From Hericium rajendrae (taxonomy: Eukaryota; Basidiomycota; Agaricomycetes; Russulales; Hericiaceae), in NCBI GenBank assembly GCA_033439255.1, contig CM065891.1:248001-312000 (forward strand): a stretch of DNA of 64,000 bases, in the 5' to 3' direction. Below the pieces are notes generated by a model. The model was not told the DNA's origin. It made no database searches and worked only from the letters and a program-made list of their open reading frames with translations. Made by a program: the position numbers and the translations under genes. How positions within the stretch are numbered: position 1 is the stretch's first letter; each line of letters opens with the position of its first letter. Shown here piece after piece: positions 46,635 through 59,718 of this stretch.

Positions 46635-47534
46635 CTATGCCGCCAGCGCGACTTGGTTTTCCGTCTCCAGCATCTCGTTTAGGCACCTAATCACCACCGC
46701 CGCGCCCGCCATCACCTTCTCGCGCTCCCCCTCCTCAACCATGTCTACGACCCGGCTGAACTTGTCCGGGTGCCATCTGCGCAGAGCCCGCCGGATCCTC
46801 TCCCGCCGCTGCACATCGGCCGAGTGCGCAGACGAGAGCAAAAAACGCTGTACCGCATCCGGGCGGATGTCTTCCACCCTCTGCGGTGTATCAACAACCG
46901 GCCATGGCACGTTGCCAAACACAAGCGGATACCCCTCATCCGCACCCGTGCCTAGCACTGCCCACCGCGCCTCATAGACCCTCCACGCCTCCCCGACGCG
47001 CTCCTCCCTTTCGTCCCGGCGCTGCCGCTCCGCCCTGACCCTCTCCGCCCGCCGCCGCTCCTCCACCTTCCTTCGCTCCTCCCTTCTCCGTTCGTCCGCC
47101 CGCTGCCTTTCCTCATCAATCCGCCGCCGCACCTCCGCACGCCTCATCTCCTCCCGCCTCCGCATCTCCCTCCTCCGCTCCTCCTCCCGCTCCTTAAGCC
47201 GCTCCACGCGCTCGCGCTCGCGCGCCCGCCGCGCCGCATCCTGCAGCCGCCGCTCGCGGCGGCGCTCGCCTTGCTCGCCCTGCGGACGCGCGGCCGTGTC
47301 CAGCCATGCGTGCCCGTCCATCCACGTGCCGAGCTTCTCGTGGTGTGCGCCGAGGTTGCGCCATGCGCCATCCTCGCGCGAGGACGGGCGGGGCGCGGGC
47401 GTCTGCGGGCGCGAGACGGCGAGCGGGCGGCGGCGCTCGGGCTCGGGCTTCGCGAGCTTGACGTGCACCTCGAGCGTGGGCGCGCTGCTGCCGACGCGCG
47501 CGAGGAGCGCGCGCGTGTCGAAGAAGTGCGGCAT
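46635..47534 (-). CDS. NFKBIL1-like J-domain-related protein
   Basis: This single exon encodes 299 residues from MPHFFDTRALLARV to QVALAA. Residues about 90-195 are a highly charged Arg/Glu coiled coil (ERLKEREEERRREMRRRE). The C-terminal segment RRALRRWHPDKFSRVVDMVE (about residues 248-267) and VVIRCLNEML match the conserved C-terminus of the NFKBIL1 (IkB-like) family, where WHPDKF resembles the HPD motif of J domains. In animals the family acts in the nucleus in splicing or transcription control. An in-frame ATG is also present upstream at 47714. Confidence 0.65.
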   Translation of the reverse strand: MPHFFDTRALLARVGSSAPTLEVHVKLAKPEPERRRPLAVSRPQTPAPRPSSREDGAWRNLGAHHEKLGTWMDGHAWLDTAARPQGEQGERRRERRLQDAARRARERERVERLKEREEERRREMRRREEMRRAEVRRRIDEERQRADERRREERRKVEERRRAERVRAERQRRDEREERVGEAWRVYEARWAVLGTGADEGYPLVFGNVPWPVVDTPQRVEDIRPDAVQRFLLSSAHSADVQRRERIRRALRRWHPDKFSRVVDMVEEGEREKVMAGAAVVIRCLNEMLETENQVALAA

Positions 47535-49474
47535 GGGGGTGGGGTGGTGGGTGCTCGATCCGGTCGTGAGTCGTCGTCTGGTCTGGTTCTCGTCTATCGT
47601 CGTCTTCGGTGGAATGTGCGCTTGCGCTAACACAAATGCAGAGTGGAAGAATGGAGGCGGGGGCCTGGGAGGCGGAGGGTGGGATGGGATGGGAAGCGGA
47701 CGGCCAGCACGCACGCAGGCCTCTTTAATTCGAATCAGAGGGGCCCAACGTGCCCAGCATCCGACCTCTATAAATGGCTGCCCTTCTGCTGCTTTGTCCG
47801 CCTCAATCCCCCTGTTCTTTCAGTGGCCAGCGCAAGCGCCCCGCAGAGGGCAGCTGGAGCCCGCGCGGCCGGCATCGATCGCATCTGTCGCCGGCTGTAC
47901 GCGCTCCGGGCATCCCGCAATGGCGCCACGCCGGGGATCAGGCATCAGGATGAAGTTCGGGGTGCGGTGCTGCGCGGGGGCTGCATCATTGATTCCGACG
48001 CGGCATCGATGGAGAGGGGGCTATGGCGTTGGGTGTCCTGTTCCATCCTGGCTCCTGTCCTCCTCGGATGCCGCGTCGAGAAGCTCGACGTTCGCGGACC
48101 GCCTGCGGCTCGAGGCCGCCTGCAGGACACCACGCGCCGGCGCCTGTGAATCCGCATCTCAAAGAGTCAAACGTTCATTTTGCCAGGGCCTTGCCTTCCG
48201 GATTCCGAGATGATCGACGAGGCCGCAGTGTGTGATAGGAGCCGAGAGCCTGACTGATGTAAATACGAGCGAGATCATCTAGTGGGTCGAGTCTCAAGGC
48301 GATGGAGTCGTTGATTGACGGGCTTTGACGCTGCCGTCCGATATTGCGCTCGATCCGTGCCTTGCCAATGTTTCAAAACATCATGCTCAGTACGTGCATC
48401 GCCCGAGATAATTATCTTCGTCACGGCCAGAGCAGATGCCGAATTCAAAAGAGGGTGTGGCCCGAATCTTGCATATTCAGGCAGATCTCCACTCGGGCGC
48501 TACGCCGCGTTCTCCTCCAGCCTTTTAGATCCAGAAGATGGGAGCGGACACGCACACGACCCGCAGCGACTCCGGCAAAGCGAAATGACAGACTTCGCCT
48601 CCACGAAACCAGGCCTTGGCAGGTTCGGGTCCAGACCTTGCATACGCCATGGCACCAGGGAGCGTAATAGAAGGATTACCACCGGCCGTCACTGGCGTCG
48701 TAATGGCCACCCTCCGATATAATGACCGTCACCGGCGATCTGTAATGGCCTTACAGGCTGCATCGTGGAGTCACTTACCGTTCGCCACGCGAGCCTGCGC
48801 GGTCAAAGATGGAGGGTGCGGGGTGCGGGATGTGTGCACCACTGCGCTCGATGCACCGCCCTTTGGCGCTAGCCATCGGATTGTGATGTCGAGAAAGAAG
48901 GCTTGAGCCACTGCATGGCCTGCATGGGGAAGTTCAATGGACATGCCTCACGTTGCGTGCAGAGGCGATGAATGGCGAGCGCTGGCCCTGGCGTCTGGCA
49001 ATGGCCGACGCAGATATTAATGGCGAAACGTTTCAGTTCAAAATAACTGGGCATTTTGAAAGAATAGAACAGCGCAGCATGGTGATTCTTCGTGGAGCCC
49101 ATCGTGCACGATGCACGCATGATGTCGATGATGGAACATTGAACAGGGAAGGATGTCGTGTCAAAGAACTCCTCGTCGTCATCGTCATCCCGAAGCTTGC
49201 GCGTGCGGGCCGGGCGCGGACCGGCGCCGCCGCCTTCATTTCATGCTCTCGAGTCTGTTGCAGTTGCTCTGCAACTGAACCACTAAGCTTACCAGCATCA
49301 GACTCTCGCTTACCAATTGGAATTAGAGGAGTACGCGAGCTGGGTGTGCTCTTTTACATGCTCAAGTCCTCGATTGCCCGCCGCGCACCTGTACATATCT
49401 TGTGGCGACAATCGCACCGTCATCTCGACTTCAAACGGCCTCATCTTCAATTCTACACGAGACAAATTCACGGT
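47535..49474. other. Long intergenic stretch, nothing recognised
   Basis: Several GC-rich open frames occur on both strands, the longest at 47296-48213, but none shows a domain or convincing exon structure. I see no repeat or RNA gene. This is one of the longest gene-poor stretches in the window. Confidence 0.4.
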
Positions 49475-51295
49475 ATGGCGCAGAAGGACTACATCCAGTA
49501 AGTAACCGCTCATCAGAAGACGCTTTCTCGTCTGACGTCGCTAGGCTAGAATTGCGCCGTACGAGCAGCTGCTCACGCACTTCCGATATTTCCTGAACCT
49601 CCGATCGCAAGAAGGACGATACCATTCCCTCATTTTGTTCCGCCTGACCGCGCTGAATACACCTACTTCTGCGGACAATGGCGACGCAGATGACGCCTTG
49701 ACAAAGGGCCAGAACCCGTACCAGTTGTACGCCATGGAATCGACGTGTCCGCATCTCGGCGCGGACATGTCGCATGCGGATATCGAAGAATATGAGACGA
49801 GCATCGTGGCGGTATGCCCTTGGCACAGGTGACTGTGCTCGAGTAGCATGACCTCCATAAATCTGATGTCCGATCCGAAGGTATGACTTCGACCTTGAGA
49901 CCGGGAAAAGCGAGACGGGTCTGAAGGCCTGTACATACGACATACAAGTACGTGTCGATCCGCAAGATAACGTTGAAAAGGTCTGGGTTGAAACTCCTGA
50001 AGAGGGCCGGAGTTGGCGCTTGGTAGAGATGCGCCCTGTGTCTGAAGGTATCTATGCCATGGGTCTGCCATAATTGATGATCTAGCTCATAGTCGCTCGA
50101 CAGCCTTTGCGGATCCTCCTCCGCCCGTGCTTCCCGACGTCGCGGGGCTCTCAATCGATATGAAAGCGGACGAAAATATCGTGCCCGATGAGAATCCACC
50201 AAGAACTCTCATGCAATGGGCCGTGCTCATCTTGAATACGTCAAATCCCACATTGAAGGTGCAGTGCCATCAGCAGTCCCGTGTGGATCCTATGCTCACG
50301 ATATCGTCTGCCCAGGTTGAGCGCACCCGACATGCAGTCAACTTGTTCAGGACTGGAAAACTGAAGAATATTGGCCATAATCTGCCGAGTATGCCACTGC
50401 CTCCTGATATTCCATCGAGAGACGACGCGTACCGCAGAAGCACCGTTGATCCAGGGCAGGCTGGGAGGAGAAAGAATCGAGCCGCCATGTTGCATGCTTT
50501 GGCAAACATCGAACAGTGGGCGTAAGTGCCTCGCTCTCTGCGACGATAGATAAAAACTGATCGCAGACATTCCCAGTATCGACCTAGCGTAAGATTCCCC
50601 GCCCCATTCAGTGCAATTGCGAGTCGACAACTCACGGCCGTACACACAGATGGGACATCATGGCGCGCTTCGGCTCCGCCTATCCGGACCTCCCACGCGC
50701 CTTCTTCTCCGACTTCACCAAAATGGCGCTCGACGAATCCAAGCACTTCAGCCTGCTGACCGCGCGTCTCGCCGCGCTCTCTCCGAACACGCCGTATGGC
50801 TCGCTCCCGGTGCACGCGGCGCTGTGGGACTCGGCGCGCACGACGTTCGGCTCGCTGCGCGCGCGCCTCGCGATCATCCACCTCGTGCACGAGGCGCGCG
50901 GGCTTGACGTGAACCCCGCGACGATCGCGCGGTTCGGGAGGGCGGGCGACGCGGAGAGCGTGCGCGCGCTGGAGATCATCCATGCGGACGAGGTGACGCA
51001 TGTGACGACGGGCCATCGGTGGTTTACGTGGGTGTGTGCGAGGGACGGCGTGGATCCGGTCGCGACGTTTCGGGAGGAGGTGAGGCGCGGGTGGCGGGGC
51101 GACGTGAAGGGGCCGTTTAATGTGGAGGATCGGGAGAAGGCGGGGATGACGCGGGATTTCTATGAGGGCTTGAGGGGCGAGATGGGGTGGGAAGACGATG
51201 GAAAGGGGAGTGTTAGACACGAGGAAGATGTAAAAGCAGAAGCCCATGATCGGGGAGGTGGTGTGTCCGTTGAATACGAAGGCATTAAAACGTAG
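49475..51295 (+). CDS. Rieske-domain / DUF455 ferritin-like fusion protein
   Basis: Seven exons including a 12-base microexon (near 50578-50589) join in frame into about 500 residues. The N-terminal Rieske domain has CPHLGADM and CPWHRYDFD, the two Cys-x-His pairs for a 2Fe-2S cluster. The C-terminal half is a DUF455-type ferritin-like helical bundle with candidate di-iron residues in LANIEQWAIDLAWD, ALDESKHFSLL and IIHADEVTHV, matching the E...ExxH pattern. Between them is a linker (PPRTLMQWAVLILNTSNPTLK). A redox role, with electron flow from the Rieske cluster to a di-iron site, is inferred. The start is the nearest in-frame ATG; an upstream exon cannot be excluded. Confidence 0.8.
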
Positions 51296-51750
51296 GAGAG
51301 TATTATTCCTGCTTAGCCCTTTCCAGTACAACAAATATGAGAGAAAGTCGCCAGAATTGTCGCGTTCTGAATGAATGGACGATGTTGTATAGTACTCTCG
51401 AGATTCCCAGTGATCGGGCCGGTGGCTTCCGCGTTGACACGAACGCCGACAGCAAGCCATTAGCTCTTGTAGCACAGTTTTGTCTTCAAAACCGTACCCA
51501 CTCTCATTCATCGACGGCGACGTAGAGCTTTAGCCTGTAACACACTTGTGTCTTGAAGCCTAACAGGTAATTAAGTTGCGCTCTGAGTGGTATTTCTCGC
51601 AGCGGAAAGCTAACCTAGTCTTGCGAAGGCAGGGTAAAGCTCCGTGCTAGCCCAGCGGTCGCCCTTAGACAGAAGGCAGTCCTCCTGTGTACTGGTTTAG
51701 TACCTCTGAATCACCTTGTGTGGACAAGTGCCAAAGGGGTTGTTGACACG
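51296..51750. other. Intergenic; duplicated promoter of the unknown-family gene
   Basis: About 51580-51750 is similar to the reverse complement of 36058-36250, upstream of the paralog (GGTATTTCTCGCAGC, GTGCTAGCCCAG). Confidence 0.6.
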
Positions 51751-52987
51751 ATGAGACCGCGGATGTTTCTCATGACCCCAAGCCTGCTTCTACCTTCGCA
51801 CAACTCTCTCGGCGCATCGAAACGCATTGGCTTGCACGTGTTATGCGGCTACAGGCTTGCATCTACGCTTTCACCAGCTCCTGCAGCTAGAAAGCATGGT
51901 GGCGTCAGTTCAGCAGGTCAGAACATGGAACAACCAGTATCCGACGTACGCTCTCAAGTATCTCTGTTCTTTATTTTATGACTGAATGTGTTACACTCTC
52001 TGGATACAGTGTAGCATCGCTTCTTGCGGAACGAAACCAAAAAGGGTCATCACAACACTCGATCCCAGTCGCCTGGACTCCAGCTGTTTCATTGACATCT
52101 CAAACATTATTTCTCCTCGGATCTATCAAGCTCCTCCTCACAAAAGACTTTTATTACTCGAAATGCCCTATATCGTGACAAAAAGAAAACCCTATAAGCC
52201 CTTTCCTGCTGGAACACACGGTTTCTTGTACTTCTATACCAATCCGCTGGACCCGTTGGAGTCACAGCTACGCTTCCGTGTGACGGAGAGCAACAACCCG
52301 GAAAGTTTTGTTCAAGGAACAGATCTCATGTATGGGCCTGGTCTGCCGTTTCATGTCCGCCTCTCAAAGATTGCCCGATCACCCAAGCTTGAGCGACTGC
52401 GACAATTCCTTGTTCAGAAGGGATTGGTTGACGAGGCCCACTTGGCAGAACTCAAGCAAAGGCCAGCTGTGCGTCAGAAAAAAAGACCCAAACGGCCCAT
52501 CACCAGACTGGATCAGCCTTTCATTTATGACTATACGGCCAAATGGTTTTCCTTGACGGTTTGTGCTCCGAGAAGCCAGCGCTTTCTCTATCAGTTGCAC
52601 TCGCCCCTACGGTCTGGGGAGCAACACCGAGGGATTGTACTTTATAAAAGTGAAGCCCTCTCGTAGCTGTTCGCAACTGCTCTTACTCACTTGTTGTCCC
52701 ATCAACGTATGTATACAGAAGGAGCATTAGAGTGTCGCTTCGAGCAGTCTACCCTTCCGGAACACACAGGCCGGCGCGTGGTGCTGATGCGCCTGCTCAA
52801 GATACTCGAGCCACCGGTAGCCGTTGACAATCTGCCTCCGGGCACGGACACGACCATGCCGGCTGAAGGCGAGCTATTCACGCGTGGCGGTCGTGTGTGG
52901 CAGAAGGACTTGGATCGTCCGAGCGGTAATAATGTGGGCCTGCGGATGCTTTTTGATATCGATGCAGAGGAGAAGGCATCGAGATAG
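51751..52987 (+). CDS. Unknown agaricomycete family protein, copy B
   Basis: Three exons (51751-51945, 52010-52649, 52719-52987) give 367 residues, the same length and intron positions as copy A. Conserved blocks are LGASKRIGLHVLCGYRLAST (possible mitochondrial presequence), FPAGTHGFLYFYTNPLDPLE, LRFRVTESNNPESFVQGTDL, and RVVLMRLLKILEPP near the end. Both splice junctions into exon 3 rebuild a Lys codon. The gene is followed 680 bases later by methyltransferase copy 3 in the same orientation. Two full-length, frame-intact copies imply selection on the protein. The function is unknown. Confidence 0.75.
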
Positions 52988-53667
52988 CCATCTTTTGTAG
53001 GGACACCGGGATAAGACCTTGCAATCAACATGATGGATACGGGTGAGTAGCTTATTCTTGATATATTGACAGCGCCGCTCATAGCTATTTTTTAGTCGTT
53101 TAAGTTGCACGTCTACCGTTCTGTACTAGACCGGTACAGGTAGACTCTTCAGATGTATCGTGAACGTTGCACGATTGATCAATGTCTCATTGTATCTCCC
53201 AATATCTCCAAGATGCCTCCTTGCGTTCATTCCATCTGCGTCCAGCGCGCGTTCTTCCCTCGGGTTAAATATATGGGCTGGTTAGTGACTCTATTCTTTT
53301 TGCCCTTTCCTTACACTGACCGTGTTTCTGCTATGATATCCGTTACCAAGGTCTTGTATCGGCAGTCTAGTCATTATACGCCTGGATAGATGCACGAAAA
53401 TGACGAGCGCTGCAAATGCCTGGACTACGCCTACAGGTTCTACGTGTGCTAATTTAGGTTATCGGCGCAGGGACGGGCGTTAGCACCGTGGAACTGAGCA
53501 TCTGGTAAGAGGTGCCCGATGACCCAGCATGACTCACCATCACACGAGAAGAACGATACTATCCATCCGTCTTTAGACGGTTATCTCAGGCGTTCCCAGG
53601 GGTAAGAACTGATATTTAAAGAGCGAATGTGCGATTACACCGTCCTCGTCATCGCCAGTCTTCAACG
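52988..53667. other. Intergenic, promoter of methyltransferase copy 3
   Basis: This gap separates the two genes of the module. A TATTTAAAG stretch near 53611 could be the TATA box. No other feature is seen. It is far less similar to the other methyltransferase promoters than those are to each other. Confidence 0.45.
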
Positions 53668-54775
53668 ATGTCAGACATCGAAGCGCTCCGCACGCGTATG
53701 CCTCCTTTGGACGAGTCGTTGTATGATCTGAACCAAGAGGAAGTCTCGTTCTATACAGAACAGACCGGTATTCAAGACGATGAAGAGCTGAAGCAGCATA
53801 TCATCAGTGTTCAAACCGAGGCTTATGCGGTAAGTGACCCACCACTCGAGATTTGTTGTAAACTTGACTAGTTGGCTGATATTAGATATTCCCGTTTGGG
53901 TGTATCCGCAGTTTCCACTTCGCGAGGTCAGCTTTGTTGTGCTTTGCAGTTTCCATCTGACTAGCGAGCCCAGATTGAAGATATCGCGTCTGCCCGCGTA
54001 TCCCCAGTTGCTGAAGTTCGGGAAGGAACGCCCGGGCGCCATCTTTCTTGACGTTGGGTGTTGCTGTTCGTGCATCGCAATATATGACAACACGCTGCTC
54101 ACCTTGGGACAGTTGGAAACGACGTACACAAGGCCGTCGCCGACGGTTATCCTCTTGAGAACGTTGTTACAACGGACCTCCACCAAGGTTAGTCATCACG
54201 TGGCTGCGCTTCATCGGTGTCCTGACAACGTCTCTTTAGGCTTCTGGGACGCAGGATTAAAGTTATTCAAGCGCACGTCTGGCGCAGAAGATAATATACC
54301 CTTCATCGCCGGCGACGTCTTCGACCCGCAGAACCTCGAGGTTGTTCCTGTGTTCACAGCCGCCTCGCCTCCAAGAACGCCGAAGCCCGTCCTGAAGGAC
54401 CTAACCTCATTGAACCCCCTCCATGGACACGTATCCGTGATCCACGCGTCGGCCTTCTTTCACCTCTTCGACGAAGACCGCCAGCTGCAACTCGCCCGCG
54501 CACTTGGATGCCTCCTCTCGCCCGAGCCAGGCTCCATGATCTTCGGCCAGCACGGCGGCATGCCGGAGAAGGGCTCTCGAGAGACGATCGTGCCCGGCCA
54601 CTTCATGTTCTGCCACTCGCCAGAGAGCTGGACGGAGCTGTGGGATGGCACGGTGTTCGAGAAGGGCACCGTCAAGGTCGAGGCGGAGATCGTGGTGATT
54701 GATAGGGAGGACATGAAGCGCATCTGGCCGAAGGCGACGTATTACTGGCTCAATTGGTCGGTGACTAGGCTGTGA
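53668..54775 (+). CDS. AusD-like SAM-dependent methyltransferase, copy 3
   Basis: Five exons give 301 residues; the first is 53668-53829 and the last is 54240-54775, with the same intron positions as copies 1 and 2. Motif I is FLDVGCCFGNDV. The methyltransferase core (HVSVIHASAFFHLFDEDRQL) and the end YYWLNWSVTRL are conserved. I chose MSDIEALRTRMPPLDESLYD as the start because it aligns with the other copies; an ATG at 53629 is in frame upstream. It is more divergent than copies 1 and 2 are from each other, so it is the older paralog or the source copy. Confidence 0.85.
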
Positions 54776-55191
54776 ATAGCGATAAGAAGTCGCGGCTATG
54801 CTATAACATGACCTGCCTTTGAGTTCCGAAGCTTTAGCAAAATGGACACGTCGGATGGTCAAATGAGTTGATCCTGCGATTTGACTCTATTGAGGCCAAG
54901 ACTGTTATTAAGGCCAAGACTGTTATAAAGGAATGGGGTGAAGCCACAATCATGCCAGAGCGATATTCGAGGGATTTATGAAGTACGGATGATATGAAAA
55001 TCTGTAGATGATAAATTTGATCCTACAGCCAGGAGCTCGGGCAAAACCCTCGTATCCCGGTGGTCGAGGACCGAGGTCGCATGAAGGTTGGAAAATTGCG
55101 TAAGGAGGCTTCAAATACCGCAGATGTCTAGATGGTAGCATTCGAGATGAGGAATGCTGAAACATAGTTAGTCGAGTATACGACTCACCAG
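54776..55191. other. Intergenic, nothing recognised
   Basis: This is the convergent gap between methyltransferase copy 3 and the F-box gene. A short tandem, GGCCAAGACTGTTAT(T/A)A, is repeated at about 54894-54928. No gene is seen. Confidence 0.5.
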
Positions 55192-57408
55192 CTACCACCA
55201 TACAAGTTCGTCATCCCGATCCATCTGGTTGAGTAGCAACAAGCTAGTCGTCATATACGCATAAGCCGTCATCTGACCCAGAGGCGTATTGAAGAAATCC
55301 TCAAAATCCTCTTCACCGTCTGAGTCCATGTCGATACTGAGCTCGTCAACGGCAGAATCCACCTCGACATCTGCGTCATCCACTTCGCCATCGCCATCTT
55401 CAGCACCCGAGTCGCCGCTGCGGTTGTCGGAATCGTCACTGTCGTCAGAATCCTCGTCGCTGTCATCGGAATCTGAGTCACTTTCGTCGGACTCTGAGTT
55501 GCTGTCGTCGGAATCTGAGTCGCTTTCCTCGCTGCTCGACCCTGTAGAGTCCGTCGCCTCGGTCTCATCGCCGTTTGCACTCCAGTCGCTCTCTCGCTGA
55601 CCCGTCGTTCTCCGGCATCCATTGAGCTTCCCGTCCCAGCACACCTCCAAAGGAAAGCCTTGGATTCGGGCCATTTGCGCGCGTGTCAATGTGCAACAGT
55701 GGATGCGCAGCTTGCGTAACTTGCCGTTAGGCGCCGACGTTCTATGCTGCAGACCTTCCATGAACCTACGGATGGTGCGCGTGTTGTTGGAGCTGGGGAA
55801 TGTCGCATTGGAGATCCACAAGATGCGAATATCTGCCATGCCATCGACGCCATCCGTGCTTTCACGATGTTTTGAGATATAATTAAACGCCTTTGCAAAA
55901 TCCGCGAGGAAAGTTCCATAGATGGCTACGCCGACGGGCGCGACGATGCGGAAAATTGCACGCAAGGTCACAGCATTGACCGTGGGATACTCCAAATTGC
56001 TTCTGAACGTGATCCTGGTCGTATTCTTGAATGCCGGGACAGAGACTATGCGCAATAAAACTTTGCAAATATACCCTGGATTGGCCAGCGGGAATTCCGG
56101 CCAGTTGAGCACAAGATTGAAGAGGTTGCCCCCCTTGATCATAAGAGGGGCTGTTTGCAGGCCTGCTGAGTGCTCCTCGATACCAATCCAGGGGAACGAG
56201 GGCGCCAATGTCTCCGAGGACGCGTCCTGCAAGACGCCTTGTTTAAACCAATGCGTAAGGAAGGCGACGGCCATTTCGATGCAAGGAATGAGGTTATGAA
56301 GGAGGTTATTGTGGCTCTCTGTAAATGAGATGGACACCAACGTTTGATTTGGGATGCAAAGAGCGACTGCAAAATTGCAGCAATCCAAAACTGCTCCATT
56401 GAGATGGAAGGACACAAGGTTGGGCAGCGACAAGGTCGGCTTGTACCGCGCGTCGAATGCAGTCCCAGGCGATGCAAAAGAATGATTAAGCACGAGGTCG
56501 CGAAGATGAGGCATGTTTCCGAGAACTTTGACCAATTTCGTGGTGTCATACCGGCGATGTGACGGAAGAAAGCCGATCTCGAAATATGTCAGGTCGCATT
56601 TGAAGAGAGACGACTGAAGAGGTATGTAGACCCTGGACAGACGAAGAGTTCGCAGATTTGGGGAGTACTCGCAAAGCAGGTTCAGGCGTAGAATCTCAAC
56701 GCTCGCGTCAAGGCGATCCTGCTGCACGAGAGACAAAGAATGCAATATCGGGGCACGCGATCGCGCAAGCCCCTTTAGAGTGTTAAAGCTGATTTTGGAG
56801 AGCGACAAGTCGATCGTTCGCATGCGCTTAGGTCCTTCCTGTAAGGCAACCTCGAGGGACTGCTGGATCAATGATGAGCCTGTCATCCAAGCTCCAGTCC
56901 TTGGAGAAACAGGAACTGCAGAATTGAATGCCAATGACAATGGAAGTGATCCGCTGCGAGAGAGGAACAAGCCTGTCAAGACGGGGTTGGACACAACGAC
57001 GGTCGTCCAAAGGAAGGGCGACTGTAAAGCGACCCTCCGCCATCGTGAGCAGACGTAAGTCACGGCGATCCATAGCCTGCAAGTTTCGGAAGAGACGAAT
57101 AGAAAATGGCCTGTCGGACGGGGGAGCTCGCTGAATATCATGAGCAGGAGCTCGTTAGGCAAGCGCCATACGGGCGCGCTCTCGTTGTAGCGCGCTTTCA
57201 GGCTGCGAGCTTGATCTTGAGTGTTGCTAATCTGCTCGAGAAGGGAGAGCCGATTATTCAAGTATCCACTTCTGTTCGCCGCAGGAGCCGCAGGTTTCTC
57301 ATAAAGAAAATGGTTGGTCAATGGAGGGTCGAAACTGCTTGGTGGACAACGGCTCACCTTTCGTCGCGAGCGGTTCATGCCTGGCTTCAGAGCCGTAATG
57401 CTTGTCAT
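55192..57408 (-). CDS. F-box protein with acidic Ser-Asp tail
   Basis: A single long frame of 738 residues. Residues about 60-80 form a coiled lead-in (RLSLLEQISNTQDQARSLKA). The F-box is at about 80-130 (APVWRLPNELLLMIFSELPR ... VCSRWRRVALQSPFLWTTV), the usual form in agaricomycetes. LRR-like repeats follow. The C-terminal 130 residues are extremely acidic, with Ser-Asp and Ser-Glu repeats (DSDSDDSNSESDESDSDSDD), many of them candidate casein kinase 2 sites. It would recruit substrates to an SCF ubiquitin ligase; none is known. Its start lies about 550 bases from the polyubiquitin stop. Confidence 0.75.
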   Translation of the reverse strand: MTSITALKPGMNRSRRKVSRCPPSSFDPPLTNHFLYEKPAAPAANRSGYLNNRLSLLEQISNTQDQARSLKARYNESAPVWRLPNELLLMIFSELPRPTGHFLFVSSETCRLWIAVTYVCSRWRRVALQSPFLWTTVVVSNPVLTGLFLSRSGSLPLSLAFNSAVPVSPRTGAWMTGSSLIQQSLEVALQEGPKRMRTIDLSLSKISFNTLKGLARSRAPILHSLSLVQQDRLDASVEILRLNLLCEYSPNLRTLRLSRVYIPLQSSLFKCDLTYFEIGFLPSHRRYDTTKLVKVLGNMPHLRDLVLNHSFASPGTAFDARYKPTLSLPNLVSFHLNGAVLDCCNFAVALCIPNQTLVSISFTESHNNLLHNLIPCIEMAVAFLTHWFKQGVLQDASSETLAPSFPWIGIEEHSAGLQTAPLMIKGGNLFNLVLNWPEFPLANPGYICKVLLRIVSVPAFKNTTRITFRSNLEYPTVNAVTLRAIFRIVAPVGVAIYGTFLADFAKAFNYISKHRESTDGVDGMADIRILWISNATFPSSNNTRTIRRFMEGLQHRTSAPNGKLRKLRIHCCTLTRAQMARIQGFPLEVCWDGKLNGCRRTTGQRESDWSANGDETEATDSTGSSSEESDSDSDDSNSESDESDSDSDDSDEDSDDSDDSDNRSGDSGAEDGDGEVDDADVEVDSAVDELSIDMDSDGEEDFEDFFNTPLGQMTAYAYMTTSLLLLNQMDRDDELVWW

Positions 57409-57963
57409 ATTTCAACCGCACAATATAATAAGAATACGTACCTCCGTCACCAAATGATGCTAAGTTGTACGATGGTTCTGCGAGACCCCTACGCTGAAAC
57501 AGTATGGCTGGTAACAACTTCGAGTGAATGAGGATTCAATAAGTATGATACCATTCCCATCTCACTGACCTGTGATCAACTTGGCCAACAGACACTATGT
57601 ATATCAGATAATGGTGAACATAAACGGAGGAGCAAGGTATCGCCAGCTGCCAACAGCCTCGAAGTCTGAAGACGCGTAAAACAAGAAACTTAGAAAAGTT
57701 GGTTTCGAGACGCGGTCACGTGTATTTTCCCACACACTAGCAGGACTCCAACCTCCTCTTTTCTGTTTCGTGCCAAACAGACGAATGGCATCTCAAACGC
57801 AAATGCTCGCGCTCATCAAGAGATCAAGGTAGATCTATTCGCGACTAGATGTGAGTACACGCAAAAAATTATAGTAACGATGATATTGCTATAGGGAGCG
57901 CTCGGATACCGAAACACAAGACCGCACAAAAACTAACACGACGAATGACGAGGATACGACAGC
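57409..57963. other. Intergenic between the F-box and polyubiquitin genes
   Basis: This holds the promoter of the minus-strand F-box gene and the 3' end of polyubiquitin. Nothing specific was recognised. Confidence 0.4.
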
Positions 57964-59584
<1,621 letters not shown>

Positions 59585-59682
59585 GATGATACTAACGCTT
59601 CAAGCGAAACAGAAAATGGAGCTATTGGTGATGGTAGTAGGGGAGAGAGACGGAGAACTAGTCTCGCAAAGCCGCAGCAGCT

Positions 59683-59718
59683 GGATATATAAGCGCTTCC
59701 GCACGTGACACCACGTGC
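59683..59718 (-). promoter_or_regulatory. Polyubiquitin promoter: TATA box and twin CACGTG boxes
   Basis: On the minus strand a TTATATATCC TATA box covers about 59683-59692. Two CACGTG palindromes lie immediately upstream at 59702-59707 and 59712-59717. Such E-boxes bind bHLH factors. The strong core promoter fits a highly expressed, stress-responsive ubiquitin gene. Confidence 0.6.

Noticed and set aside
47296-48213. 305-residue plus-strand open frame
   Set aside because: It begins antisense to the NFKBIL1-like gene and runs into GC-rich intergenic DNA with no domain or plausible splice structure.
545-54775. Secondary-metabolite cluster built around the methyltransferases
   Set aside because: The three methyltransferases, ligase and dioxygenase are spread over 54 kb among housekeeping genes and no core synthase is present. 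Duplication explains the grouping better.
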